Below are positions 21,078-30,273 of a DNA stretch of 64,000 nt, piece by piece; position 1 is the first letter of the stretch; the number at the start of each line of letters is the position of its first letter. Origin of the DNA: Histomonas meleagridis (lineage: Eukaryota; Parabasalia; Tritrichomonadida; Dientamoebidae). Where the stretch lies: assembly GCA_020186115.1 (NCBI GenBank), contig WSYJ01000157.1:434001-498000 (forward strand). The letters run 5' to 3'. Position numbers and translations under genes: made by a program. The notes beneath the pieces are model-generated. The model ran no database searches. It was given only the letters and a program-made list of their open reading frames with translations, and had not been told where the DNA came from.

Positions 21078-21253
21078 AATAAAATACAAAATTTGTTTTT
21101 AATAAATGTTTTAAACATTTTTTTTTTTATTTTTAAAATCACTCATTGCATTGTTTATCTATATGAATTTTTTATATTTAAATTTCTTTGAATTTTTGTT
21201 TCATATTATTTTATCAAATATAAAAAATATAAATATTTTTATTTATTTATTTC

Positions 21254-22699
21254 TTAAACAATTTCAATAATATCTGAATATTCATCTTCTGACAAGTTCT
21301 TTATTTCGTTTACCTTTTCTGCCTTTTTAACTAACATTACTTCTTTATTCACACTATTTAATACCAACACATTTATATTTTTCTCATCCTCAGCAAGATC
21401 ACATATAGATAACACAGCCACATTACCCAAATTATTTACCTCACATAAAAACTTATCCACATCTGGATAATCAGGGTCAAATATGATACTTCCATTATAA
21501 ACAATAGAAGGTTCCTTTGCCCCAATAAATTTTCCTATATCACTACATTTGGTTTCCGCGAAATTACATGAAACTTTCCAAAACTCAACGCCACACACAG
21601 GACATTTAGGATTCGGCTTTTCTAACTCAGTTGGTGTTAATCTCGGTCCATTTAAATCATGTGATAACCAGACCGCTTTAACATTATTATTCGATGACAA
21701 ATTTAACATTCTTTCCATTTGCATAACAGAAATACCCGAAATTATACTGTTAGTAGTGGAAAGAGAAGGCTCAACAACAGATACAAGACCTTTGGCATCG
21801 AACATTGAACACATCCGATTAATGTGAAATGATAACGCTTGAAGATTAGCTGCAGATGTAGTAAACGCTAAATGTTCAATGTTATCTTTGTCGAATGTTA
21901 ATGGTGGATTAAGTTTCGTTGAAAGATATTTAAAGACAGAAACAGATTCGTCATCACTCCATACATCTGTTGGTCGTGAAATTGGTTCGGCGTTTGGCGG
22001 TGACTCATTTTCGATAATTGTAGGTGGAGTTCGCGTTTTCCACATTCCTTCGTTCTTTTGAAGATCAAGAATTCGATCTACAAACAAATAATGAAATGGT
22101 GTTACATTAGGAGATATCGTTACAACATCGGTAGACTCATTGTTGCTGTACATAGCGTTAAATAGATGAAATGCCCATGCCGCACAATGTTCATAAGACT
22201 CTGGGGTACTACGGATTGTACATGTGATTTTGGGGCCTGTGGGTTCAACGGTGGGAGTGCAACTAAAACATGATGTAATAAAGGGAAATATTGGAATTGA
22301 TTGAGCGAACCGACCAGATGAAGCACAATCTATTAATGGTTTATTGGAAAATACACAAAGTTTGTTGACTTTTTCACGTGCTGATATATTATCGACTGCA
22401 CAAAACACAAAATTAAAATTGCCAATAAAAGAAAGATTGAAATCATTACTGAGAACATCCATTGTTAATCCCATAATTTGGATAGTGGGGAAAAGACGAG
22501 TGACATTCAAGGCTAACACACGCGCTTTTGATTCTCCTATATCATTTTCACTGTAAAAAAATTGTCGGCTTAAATTTGAAAGTGAAACTGTGTCAAAATC
22601 AATCACGGTAATTTTAAGATATCCTTTAATTGCAAGACATTTAACTACTTCACACCCAATTCCACCGGCACCAACAACCAATATGGAAAGATCGCTCAT
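21254..22699 (-). CDS. UBA2: SUMO-activating enzyme subunit 2 (UBA2/SAE2-like E1)
   Basis: Catalytic half of the heterodimeric SUMO E1: adenylates SUMO, then carries it as a thioester. Seen: nucleotide-binding GAGGIG (residues 10-15), the DxDxxxxSNLSRQF element (34-47), the CxxC zinc pair at 144-147 with a second pair in KCPVCG (about 372-375), and catalytic Cys160 within ITCTIRSTP, the setting typical of UBA2. The length, 481 residues, is shorter than the human protein (640), mainly at the C-terminus. The C-terminal part could serve as a reduced ubiquitin-like domain. UBA3 is the alternative, but the TCTIRSTP context favours UBA2. Confidence 0.9.
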   Translation of the reverse strand: MSDLSILVVGAGGIGCEVVKCLAIKGYLKITVIDFDTVSLSNLSRQFFYSENDIGESKARVLALNVTRLFPTIQIMGLTMDVLSNDFNLSFIGNFNFVFCAVDNISAREKVNKLCVFSNKPLIDCASSGRFAQSIPIFPFITSCFSCTPTVEPTGPKITCTIRSTPESYEHCAAWAFHLFNAMYSNNESTDVVTISPNVTPFHYLFVDRILDLQKNEGMWKTRTPPTIIENESPPNAEPISRPTDVWSDDESVSVFKYLSTKLNPPLTFDKDNIEHLAFTTSAANLQALSFHINRMCSMFDAKGLVSVVEPSLSTTNSIISGISVMQMERMLNLSSNNNVKAVWLSHDLNGPRLTPTELEKPNPKCPVCGVEFWKVSCNFAETKCSDIGKFIGAKEPSIVYNGSIIFDPDYPDVDKFLCEVNNLGNVAVLSICDLAEDEKNINVLVLNSVNKEVMLVKKAEKVNEIKNLSEDEYSDIIEIV

Positions 22700-22915
22700 T
22701 TTTCTATCGGCATGGTTTCAATGTTTTACAAAATCATGAAAACAACCTAAAAATGAAAAAAAAAAAACGATTATATCATCTGTAAGTAATATATAATTTT
22801 ATGTTAAATTTACTTCCAATCACATGGTATTGCGAAATTATGAGTTAACTCAAAATGATTAAAATGATGAATTAAAATTAAAAAAAAATTGATATATATT
22901 CTTTAACCTAGCGAT

Positions 22916-23239
22916 TTATTGTTTTGCGGTGTACCCTTTGGTCATTTTATAATAAAGAAAGATTGTTGATATTGTAACCATAATTAATGAGATTCCTGTT
23001 TGATTTAAACGAGTTGATGTCCTGCTTCTGTTGATATACATTGACAAAAGGATAAACCAAGCACCCCAGCTAAACAAAGGATTAGCACGCATCATTCCAA
23101 AAGCAGAAAAAGTCATAACAATCATAGCTAAAGAATCTGTTGGATCTTGATCTGTTTGTAATCTTTTAGTCAGACGCTTTGCTGATTCAAGACATGGTTC
23201 TGGAACGAAATCTTTTTTCGATTCTTTGTTTTTTCCCAT
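22916..23239 (-). CDS. Asterix/PAT10-like ER membrane protein
   Basis: A 107-residue protein with a charged N-terminus (MGKNKESKKDF) and the conserved DPTDSLAMIVMTFSAFGMM segment leading into a run of hydrophobic helices: SWGAWFILLSMYIN with the NRSR motif, then a last hydrophobic segment. Length and pattern match the Asterix family (human WDR83OS), the partner of CCDC47 in the PAT complex that protects nascent multipass membrane proteins at the ER. Shares a strand with UBA2, about 217 bp upstream of it. Confidence 0.85.
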   Translation of the reverse strand: MGKNKESKKDFVPEPCLESAKRLTKRLQTDQDPTDSLAMIVMTFSAFGMMRANPLFSWGAWFILLSMYINRSRTSTRLNQTGISLIMVTISTIFLYYKMTKGYTAKQ

Positions 23240-24824
23240 TTTTCTATTTTTTAACGTTCGCCATAAGGACCAACAAAAATTTTTTAAGGAATAAATAAAA
23301 ACGAAAATTTTAATGTTTATTTAATAAGGATTCACACTTTCCTGGTCGAGGCATACAAGTGTGATACTGATAAAAAAATTTCATTCGAGATATTTTATGT
23401 AATGATTAATCAGATCTTTCTGCATTTGGAATACTAGAAACAGACACTTGCTTCAAATGCTACACGAATGTTAGTACAATAAACAGTTAAAAATTTTGTA
23501 AAACCAACTTTACATATTTTTCAAAAGTATTTAAACACTATGGATATCACAACAATTCTGGTCAAATAGTTTGCTCAAAATATGAACATGTGTTCAATTA
23601 CCATGATCGTAAAAATTACGAACTTTCGCATGGAATCTTCACAAAATTCTACCTTTCAACAAGAGATCAAAATCTTTTTCACCAGGAAACTCGATTTTTA
23701 TAAGTTTATTCACCATTTGCTTGATTAAACATGTCTTAATAACTTTATTTCATACGCTAACAAATTCCAATGCAATTTCTGCACCGATTTTTTCTGCTAT
23801 TTTTTTTCCAACACTTTCCGACAACAAATGAAGGAGATTTTTTATAAAGGACAAATAGCTCTCCTTGTTTTCATTACTTGATCTCTTAATACACCTTGTA
23901 CCTCCACAAAATGTATTTTATACAAGAATCGCTGAAGTACAATAGTGCTCATAGTTGTTTGATAAAAATTTTTAAATTTATAATATGTTTTTTACAATAA
24001 AATATGATTAAATCAATAACATGACTTTTATGATTTTTAATAATAAATCTTTATATGGTAAGGATAAATGTATATGGTAAGTTACCACTTTAGAAATGAT
24101 TAATAAACGTCCAATGATGGGTTCGCGAACCATAAACGGTCTTTTTAAAAGTGAAATATATTTCTACAGTTTACATTTTACAAATTGGAAAACATGAACA
24201 AAAGCAACATAACATTTATTGATGGGTTAAAGTACTTAATTTAAAGAGCCCTTTATAGTAATCATAAGATTGGTACTCACCGAACTAATGACTAACTTAT
24301 TTAATTAATTAATTTTTGTAAATTTACAACAAGAAAATTTTCTTTCAGTTTTTTGACTCACATTTTGTATTTTGTGGTTTAATACGTTGAAAACCATTTA
24401 AACTGTGTTTTTCATATATATGAAATAAATTACTTCGTCAAGATTTCATTTTTACTATCATATGTTTCATCGATATTTGAATCATTTCCAAATTCATTAA
24501 CTGCGAAATTTGTTTAAAGATAATTCACAGAATTTGTAGTAACAATTTCATTGATTAATAAATCATAATCACTTAGATATTTAACTGAATAATACTCATA
24601 TGGTTTTTGATAAGCTCAACTTCTGTATGGTGTGGTTGTAAACCCCATAGAAAAAAACGGTCGTTTTATAAAGATGTTAAGGAAGTCACATTTATTTTTA
24701 AATAAATTCCTGCATATATTCTTTTATTCGAGAAGGCAGTGATTACTTTTCCGAAATGAGCATTATTTCCGAAAAATCTTAATAAAAATTAATAAATATA
24801 ATTAATTTATTCACACAATTTATA
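23240..24824. other. Intergenic region with decayed coding traces and a palindrome
   Basis: No intact gene in 1.6 kb. Between 23500 and 23930 the minus strand reads as protein for long stretches (for example SYLSFIKNLLHLLSESVGKK and KTCLIKQMVNKLIKI), broken by several stops; the plus strand over 23500-23702 is also open but lacks an ATG. I take this as an old pseudogene of unknown family. A perfect CG-centred palindrome GGTTCGCGAACC lies at 24120-24131. A weak inverted match to its surroundings occurs near 24628-24675, so a degenerate MITE is possible. Confidence 0.4.
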
Positions 24825-25623
24825 TTATATTCCAATAAAGTCATCATATTCTTCTTCATTGTCAATATAAAACAATGATTTTGTCTTTGAGTAAAGAGAT
24901 TCATTTTCATTTTGAACCCATTCTGTCCCAAGAACATCTTCAAAGAATGGATGCTCTGCTATCTCTAATGCACTTATGCGCTTTCGTGGATCGATTTCAA
25001 GTGTTTTTTGTATTAAATCTTTCATATCTGCATATTGCTCAAATATTTTTTCGGCATCATTGTGGATCAAGAATAAAAATATAAGACCATAATCTAATAC
25101 GTCAGGTGAATATGAAGTTGAATCATTATCAACTAATTTAATGGAATTTTCAAAATCAATAATTTGTGGTTTTGGACCTTCATTTTCTATATCATCTACA
25201 ACTATGTTGGATTGATTAATATTTCTTAGGAGAACGTTGTTACTGTGTAATGCTGAAAGAGCAACAGCAATTCGATATCGAATTAGTTATTATGAAACGA
25301 ACTGAAATATTACGTAATTTCTAATAGAGTTTCGAAATAATTCCTTCCAAGATTTTCTTTTGTCATATAATTAATTTGAGTAAATATTTTTTTTGATACT
25401 TTGTTGCAATGTACATGCAAGAAATATCAGTACTCCAACAGAAGTGAGCAAGTTCGTACCCATTTACACTTGAATCAAGTTGGCTAAACATTAAAAAATG
25501 ATTTTTCCAGAGGAAACACCAATTTAGACAAGCATCTTCACAATAGGACTTCACTCTGTTTAATAAAAAGTGACGTTTTTGTTTTTTATTTGTTTCTTCT
25601 GTGGTATTCACCATATTTGACAA
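24825..25623 (-). pseudogene. Decayed protein-kinase-like gene
   Basis: The 3' part is open and kinase-like: IAVALSALHSNNVLLRNINQ (catalytic-loop region, with HRD degenerated), IIDFENSIKL in the DFG position, SPDVLDYGLIFLFL, then the C-lobe signature LIQKTLEIDPRKRISALEIA and EHPFF. Upstream the frame is lost: a 5' block (MSNMVNTTEETNKKQKRHF) ends at a stop near 25363, and the following TKENLGRNYFETLLEIT sits in another frame and is followed by more stops before 25290. Catalytic residues are missing, so it was a pseudokinase or is a dead gene. Decay is the simpler reading. Confidence 0.65.
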
Positions 25624-25706
25624 GATATAAAGGAAAATCTTACTAGAATAATTTATAAGTCATTAATAATTAATCATATAAAAACAAAAATTTTTGAAAA
25701 ATCAAA

Positions 25707-26387
25707 TTATCTATTTTTAGTCCAAGAAACAATTGTTCTATGCAACATTTGGAGAAGCAAAATCGAATCTGTATATTCTTCGTTATGTAAATTATCAATT
25801 ACAGCAACACCATCAGCATATGCTTTTTTAACAAATGCCAGTGCTTCATCAGGATCAGATAATATTTCAAACTTGAAAATCGCCATGTTGAGCATTAAGG
25901 AAAGACGCGGTGCCGCTGCTGGACTACAACATGCTACAATTAAATCTTCAGCTTCTTGATATGCTGCCATTGCTCGATTTGTACTTTCTCGTCTTTCATA
26001 CCCGCGCTGAATTTCAGCAAGATAACGTTGGTAATCACCAATCATCTTGAACATCATTCCGCGCATAGTTGTATCTGATGTTCGTGGAATGAGTTTATTT
26101 TGCACCATTTCAACAACGCCTGTTGTGAAATCAGTGATTTTGCTTTCTAGTTGTTTCCTATATTCTAAGATAAGAGTTGATCTATCATCACGACCTTTAC
26201 CTCTTTCTTTCTGTTCTGAAAGGTATATAGACTTCCATGCTCTCCGAAGGGAATCTATCTCGCCCTTGCAGATTCTAGATATTATGTTTTGATCATCAAT
26301 TGATAGTTCTGATTCCTCAGAAGCCAAACGATTCAAACAAGTCTTTGCGTCAGAAAAATCAAAATATACAGCTAAATAATGTTGCAT
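25707..26387 (-). CDS. 14-3-3 protein
   Basis: Phosphoserine-binding dimeric adaptor. A 226-residue all-helical protein from ATG 26387 (MQHYLAVYFDF); the GTG one codon upstream was not used, and an in-frame TAG blocks further extension. Family marks: SLRRAWKSIYLSEQKE (helix C, with the Arg and Lys of the phosphate pocket), KMIGDYQRYLAEI (helix E), then RLSLMLNMAIFKFEIL and the helix H/I block DSILLLQMLHRTIVSW, which stands for the usual DSTLIMQLLRDNL. The N-terminus is only a few residues shorter than usual. Divergent but complete. Confidence 0.92.
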   Translation of the reverse strand: MQHYLAVYFDFSDAKTCLNRLASEESELSIDDQNIISRICKGEIDSLRRAWKSIYLSEQKERGKGRDDRSTLILEYRKQLESKITDFTTGVVEMVQNKLIPRTSDTTMRGMMFKMIGDYQRYLAEIQRGYERRESTNRAMAAYQEAEDLIVACCSPAAAPRLSLMLNMAIFKFEILSDPDEALAFVKKAYADGVAVIDNLHNEEYTDSILLLQMLHRTIVSWTKNR

Positions 26388-26562
26388 CACATAGGTTTGT
26401 TGCTAATTTCCGGACTTCTTCAATATTTGAAGATTCAACAAAATCAGAAAACATTTGAACGTTATTACTGAGACATGTTATGTGAAATAAACATTGTTTA
26501 ATGATTTAGTTTTTTCTTAAATTTCAAAAACAGTAAAAATATTTATTAAAAATCATAAATTT

Positions 26563-27231
26563 ATGACAACTTCAACAGATGAAATTGTCCAATCAATGGC
26601 AGAAATGTTTAAAGAACTTGCTGATAAAATAGCTGAAGAAAAACGTGGTAATGCAGAAAATCGAGCAAACGAACTTTATAATGCAGCAATCAAAAATATA
26701 AGTGATAAACTTGAAATAGAATTTATTCGTGAAGAAGGTGAAATTCAGAAAGAACTTCTTATTCATGAAGCACATATCAAAAATAATGTTAAACTTGAAA
26801 TCTTAAAGTCACAAGCAGAAGCAATACACAAAGCATTAAAAGAATCGATACGTAAGATAAATGAGTTTTCAGAAGGACCGAATTATCCTGATTTACTCAA
26901 AAAATTAATTGCCGAAGGACTTAATATATTGAAAGAATCACGGGTTATATTAATGGTTCGCAAATCTGATCAAGAGGTTGCATCAAGAATCCTTCCAGAC
27001 GCTGTTGAAATAGCAAAGAAATATAATTCAGCAATTGATTTTAATGTTAAAATTAATGATAGAATATTTTTACCTCCTGCACCAGTATGTGCTGGAGGAG
27101 TAATTCTTATGTGCCACAAAGGTAAAATTCGTGTTTCGAATGTTTTAAATGATCGTTTAAGACTTGTGTACGAAAGAATTTTACCTCAAATTAAGGCATT
27201 AATTATTGAAAAAAGAGAAGTTAATAAGTAA
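26563..27231 (+). CDS. V-type ATPase subunit E
   Basis: Peripheral stalk subunit of the proton pump of acidic compartments. 222 residues: a long N-terminal helix (residues about 10-110, charged heptads with KEILIHEAHIKNN-type pattern), then the globular C-terminal domain with RVILMVRKSDQEVA, the GGVILMCHKGKIRVSNVLND stretch and a final RLRLVYERILPQIKALI helix. These are the standard landmarks of the E subunit, and length matches the family (about 225). It is transcribed away from 14-3-3 with a 175-bp gap. Confidence 0.95.
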   Translation: MTTSTDEIVQSMAEMFKELADKIAEEKRGNAENRANELYNAAIKNISDKLEIEFIREEGEIQKELLIHEAHIKNNVKLEILKSQAEAIHKALKESIRKINEFSEGPNYPDLLKKLIAEGLNILKESRVILMVRKSDQEVASRILPDAVEIAKKYNSAIDFNVKINDRIFLPPAPVCAGGVILMCHKGKIRVSNVLNDRLRLVYERILPQIKALIIEKREVNK

Positions 27232-27654
27232 ATTTTTTGTTCATTTTTATTTCAACATGGTTTTTCTCGCATTTGATAAGATTTTCTGAAATGAAAAATA
27301 TTTAAATAAAAACCAATGATTGCAAAAGTGTGAATGTATTACAATATCTAACTAAATTGATTGATCTATATCAAGAAATAATGGATATGTTTGCATTGGA
27401 ATTTCGTGATGTTTTTTGATTTTGATTCCAAACTCTTTGTAACTTTTTGGAACGGTAAAAAACGTTACCGTTTAGTAACTGATTGAATTTTTTTAGGGTG
27501 GGTCGCAAACTGTTTTAATTCAATTAGCAATTACTTTTGAATAATCAATGAAAAAATTAAAAATGGATTGAAAATTTGTGGGCTTAACCCTCCCTTAAAA
27601 ATTCCATACATTCAGATAGCAACCGTTTTAGTTTGACCTGCTCCATTTTCCTGA
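27232..27654. other. Intergenic region with a stem-loop
   Basis: AACGGTAA (27451-27458), a 6-nt loop, and TTACCGTT (27465-27472) form a perfect 8-bp hairpin. The AACGGT core recurs at 13.5, 24.1, 24.6 and 32.1 kb and resembles Myb-type binding sites. No gene. Confidence 0.45.
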
Positions 27655-29886
27655 ATGTTTACCATGTTAAACATCACAGTTTTACATTTAATCAGAAGCT
27701 CAGTGTTGTCTCCAATGGTATTTACAGGCTCTAATAATTTTATAATTTCTCATTGCAAAATTACACGTTCATTAGGTAATTTATTATTCCAACCAAAACA
27801 ATTCAAAATCGAAAGTTCTTCTTTTTCGGCATTTCAAAAAGCAGTTGTCTATATGGAAAAAGATGCACCTTCTCAAACATGTACTTCAACTCAAATTAAT
27901 CAAGTTTCAAACTGCTACTTTACAAACATAAGGGCTGACTGCCTTATTAAATACATAGAAGAAAATGGTGACATCAATATTGAAAACGTATTAATTTCAA
28001 ATTGCACATGTGAAGAATCTCTTATCATAACAATCACAGCTTCATTCTATGCTAAAATGGTTTGCGTTGAAAGTTCTTATTCACTGCAAAATCATGTTTT
28101 TGAGTCTGAACTTAAATCTAATAATATCGCACAATTTATTTCGAACTCTATTTTCCAGTCACCACTTAACCAACCCTGCAAGTCTCCAATATGCTTTTCA
28201 GGAAATGGCAACTTTAATTTTAGGGATACAAATTTCACATATAATGTATGTGATTCTCCGGACTCTATCTCTGCAGCAGAGGTGTCTAGTTCAAGAGCAA
28301 CTTCTTCTATTATGTATTGCGCATTTGCTTATAATAGGGGAAGTGAATTACTTCATTTTACATTTTACAGTGCTGAAGAATCCAACTTTAGAATTGAGTA
28401 CTGTAGCTTCTATAACAACACAGAGCTCAATGGAAACCTTCTTCACTTTGATTTTTATCAGCCGATATCAATGATTGTTCACTCATCGGTTTTCAAGGAA
28501 AACACTGAAAACATTTTCAATGTGGAGGACGATCAAAGTGTTATCACTGTACAAAATTGTATGTTCAGCACTGATAGAATCAATGATGAAAAGTTGGAAA
28601 TGAAGACAGGAAATGAATTTAATTACACTGGCCCAACATTAACAATAACTAATGAAATTCCATATTGCGTAGTGAGTTACATTCAGCCGCCAACAGAGAT
28701 TATTAGTCCGTCAAATACATTTTCACAATCAAATACATATGTGCCATCAAATACATTCACACAATCATATGAAATGAACACTACAAATACATACGTGCCA
28801 TCAAATACATTTACTAAATCATATGAAATCAATGCAACAAATACATTTTCATTATCAAATACATTCACACAATCATATGAAGTTAATATTACAAATACGT
28901 ATATTCCATCGAATACATTCACCAAATCTTATGAAATAAATTCAACTCATACATTTGCGCAATCAAATACATTCACACAATCATATAAAGTTAATACAAC
29001 AAATACATATACATTATCGAATACATTCACACAATCATATGAAGTTAATATTACAAATACATATATTCCATCGAATACATTCACTAAATCATATGAAATG
29101 AACACTACAAATACATTTGCGCAATCAAATACATTCACACAATCATATGAAGTTAATATTACAAATACATATATTCCATCGAATACATTCACTAAATCAT
29201 ATGAAATGAACACTACAAATACATATATTCCATCGAATACATTCACACAATCATATGAAATGAACACTACAAATACATATATTCCATCGAATACATTCAC
29301 TAAATCATATGAAGTTAATATTACAAATACATTTGCGCATTCAAATACATTCACTAAATCATATGAAATGAACACTACAAATACATATATTCCATCGAAT
29401 ACACATACACTATCAAATTCATTTACTCAGTCAAGTGCATACACTCAATCAGATATGTATACATTATCAGATATGTTCACTCAATCAAATATGTATACAT
29501 TATCAGACACATTTACTGAGTCGCATGAAATAAGCAGCACAGTTACAGTTACAATTACGTCATCTCAAGTGCACACTGAATCGTACTCTCTTTCCAATAC
29601 ATTTTCAGGCACATATTCATCAGCAGAGCAGAAGGCCGGTATGCCCTCGTGGTCCATTGCAATCATTGTGTTGGGCGCTGTTTTATTGGCAGTTGCTTCA
29701 TTTCTAATAATATTCTGCTGTTGTCTCGCCAAGCAAAAAGATGAGGAAAAGCAGAAACAAGTGTTCAACAACTTATTATCAGATGATTCATCAATTATTA
29801 ACTCAAACCCATTCAACTCTATAGATATCCAAGAAGATGATCCTTTCATGTTTGAAAACGATGAGCCAAAACAAATTGTTCTTTAA
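27655..29886 (+). CDS. Surface membrane protein with a repetitive N-glycosylation-rich stalk
   Basis: 743 residues. The N-terminal 340 form a beta-helix-like ectodomain (repeated short strands, Cys and Asn rich: CYFTNIRADCLIKYI, YCSFYNNTELNGNLLHF). Then comes a Ser/Thr/Asn stalk with twelve 18-residue repeats, each carrying one N-x-T sequon, followed by shorter S/T repeats. One transmembrane helix follows (about residues 666-690, WSIAIIVLGAVLLAVASFLI, then CCC), and a 50-residue acidic cytoplasmic tail with an NPF motif and EDDPF, usual endocytic sorting signals. The leader MFTMLNITVLHLIRSSV is a weak signal peptide, so the true N-terminus may lie upstream or be lost. Likely a trichomonad cell-surface adhesin-like protein; the role is inferred. 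Confidence 0.8.
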   Translation: MFTMLNITVLHLIRSSVLSPMVFTGSNNFIISHCKITRSLGNLLFQPKQFKIESSSFSAFQKAVVYMEKDAPSQTCTSTQINQVSNCYFTNIRADCLIKYIEENGDINIENVLISNCTCEESLIITITASFYAKMVCVESSYSLQNHVFESELKSNNIAQFISNSIFQSPLNQPCKSPICFSGNGNFNFRDTNFTYNVCDSPDSISAAEVSSSRATSSIMYCAFAYNRGSELLHFTFYSAEESNFRIEYCSFYNNTELNGNLLHFDFYQPISMIVHSSVFKENTENIFNVEDDQSVITVQNCMFSTDRINDEKLEMKTGNEFNYTGPTLTITNEIPYCVVSYIQPPTEIISPSNTFSQSNTYVPSNTFTQSYEMNTTNTYVPSNTFTKSYEINATNTFSLSNTFTQSYEVNITNTYIPSNTFTKSYEINSTHTFAQSNTFTQSYKVNTTNTYTLSNTFTQSYEVNITNTYIPSNTFTKSYEMNTTNTFAQSNTFTQSYEVNITNTYIPSNTFTKSYEMNTTNTYIPSNTFTQSYEMNTTNTYIPSNTFTKSYEVNITNTFAHSNTFTKSYEMNTTNTYIPSNTHTLSNSFTQSSAYTQSDMYTLSDMFTQSNMYTLSDTFTESHEISSTVTVTITSSQVHTESYSLSNTFSGTYSSAEQKAGMPSWSIAIIVLGAVLLAVASFLIIFCCCLAKQKDEEKQKQVFNNLLSDDSSIINSNPFNSIDIQEDDPFMFENDEPKQIVL
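28747..29394 (+). repeat. Twelve tandem 54-bp coding repeats
   Basis: Exactly 12 units of 54 bp coding for S-N-T-F-T-(Q/K)-S-Y-E-(M/V/I)-N-x-T-N-T-(Y/F)-(I/V)-P and variants, in unbroken register. The sequon (NTT, NIT, NAT or NST) is kept in every unit while the flanking residue varies. The antisense frames across the array are open only because of the repeat. Confidence 0.93.
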
Positions 29887-30257
29887 ATAAATGTTTGTGT
29901 AATCTTTTGCATATTTTTATATTTTAATGTTGAATATAAATCAATTAAAATTTTTTACGTTTGTAATGAGCTTCAGATAATAAATTCCATTGAATTGTTT
30001 ATTTATTAATGATTATGATTTTATAAAAAAAAAATTATTCAGTAATGCACATTATGTGCTTTTTTTTAATCATGATATTTTTTTGTATACAAATTTAAAT
30101 TAAATGAAAAGTATTGCAATTTTTTATATAATAATTTTAGTAGCATTATAATGCATTTCATGAAATTTAATATTACTTAACAACTTTTATCAAAATGATT
30201 GCAAATTTAAACTGAAATCATCAAAACTGTTCTTCACTTCACATGGATTGACTATTT
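29887..30257. other. Intergenic, nothing recognised
   Basis: AT-rich with long T and A runs. The final part contains the start site of the Prp3 gene. Confidence 0.6.
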
Positions 30258-30264
30258 TCACTTA
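30258..30264 (+). promoter_or_regulatory. Initiator element of the Prp3 gene
   Basis: TCACTTA fits the trichomonad Inr TCA(+1)YWYW, with the A at 30260, 14 nt before the chosen ATG. A first ATG at 30266 opens only an 8-codon frame that overlaps the main start. Confidence 0.5.
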
Positions 30265-30273
30265 ACATGTCAA

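Noticed and set aside
25290-25345. GTAATATTTCAG and ACTAATTCG in the kinase relic as a canonical trichomonad intron
   Set aside because: No choice of GT and AG joins the kinase-like frames, and further frame breaks occur upstream; decay explains it better.
28683-29375. Long antisense ORFs (80 and 142 codons) opposite the surface-protein repeats
   Set aside because: They are open only because the 54-bp repeat has no stops in that frame; the product is a mirror repeat without features.
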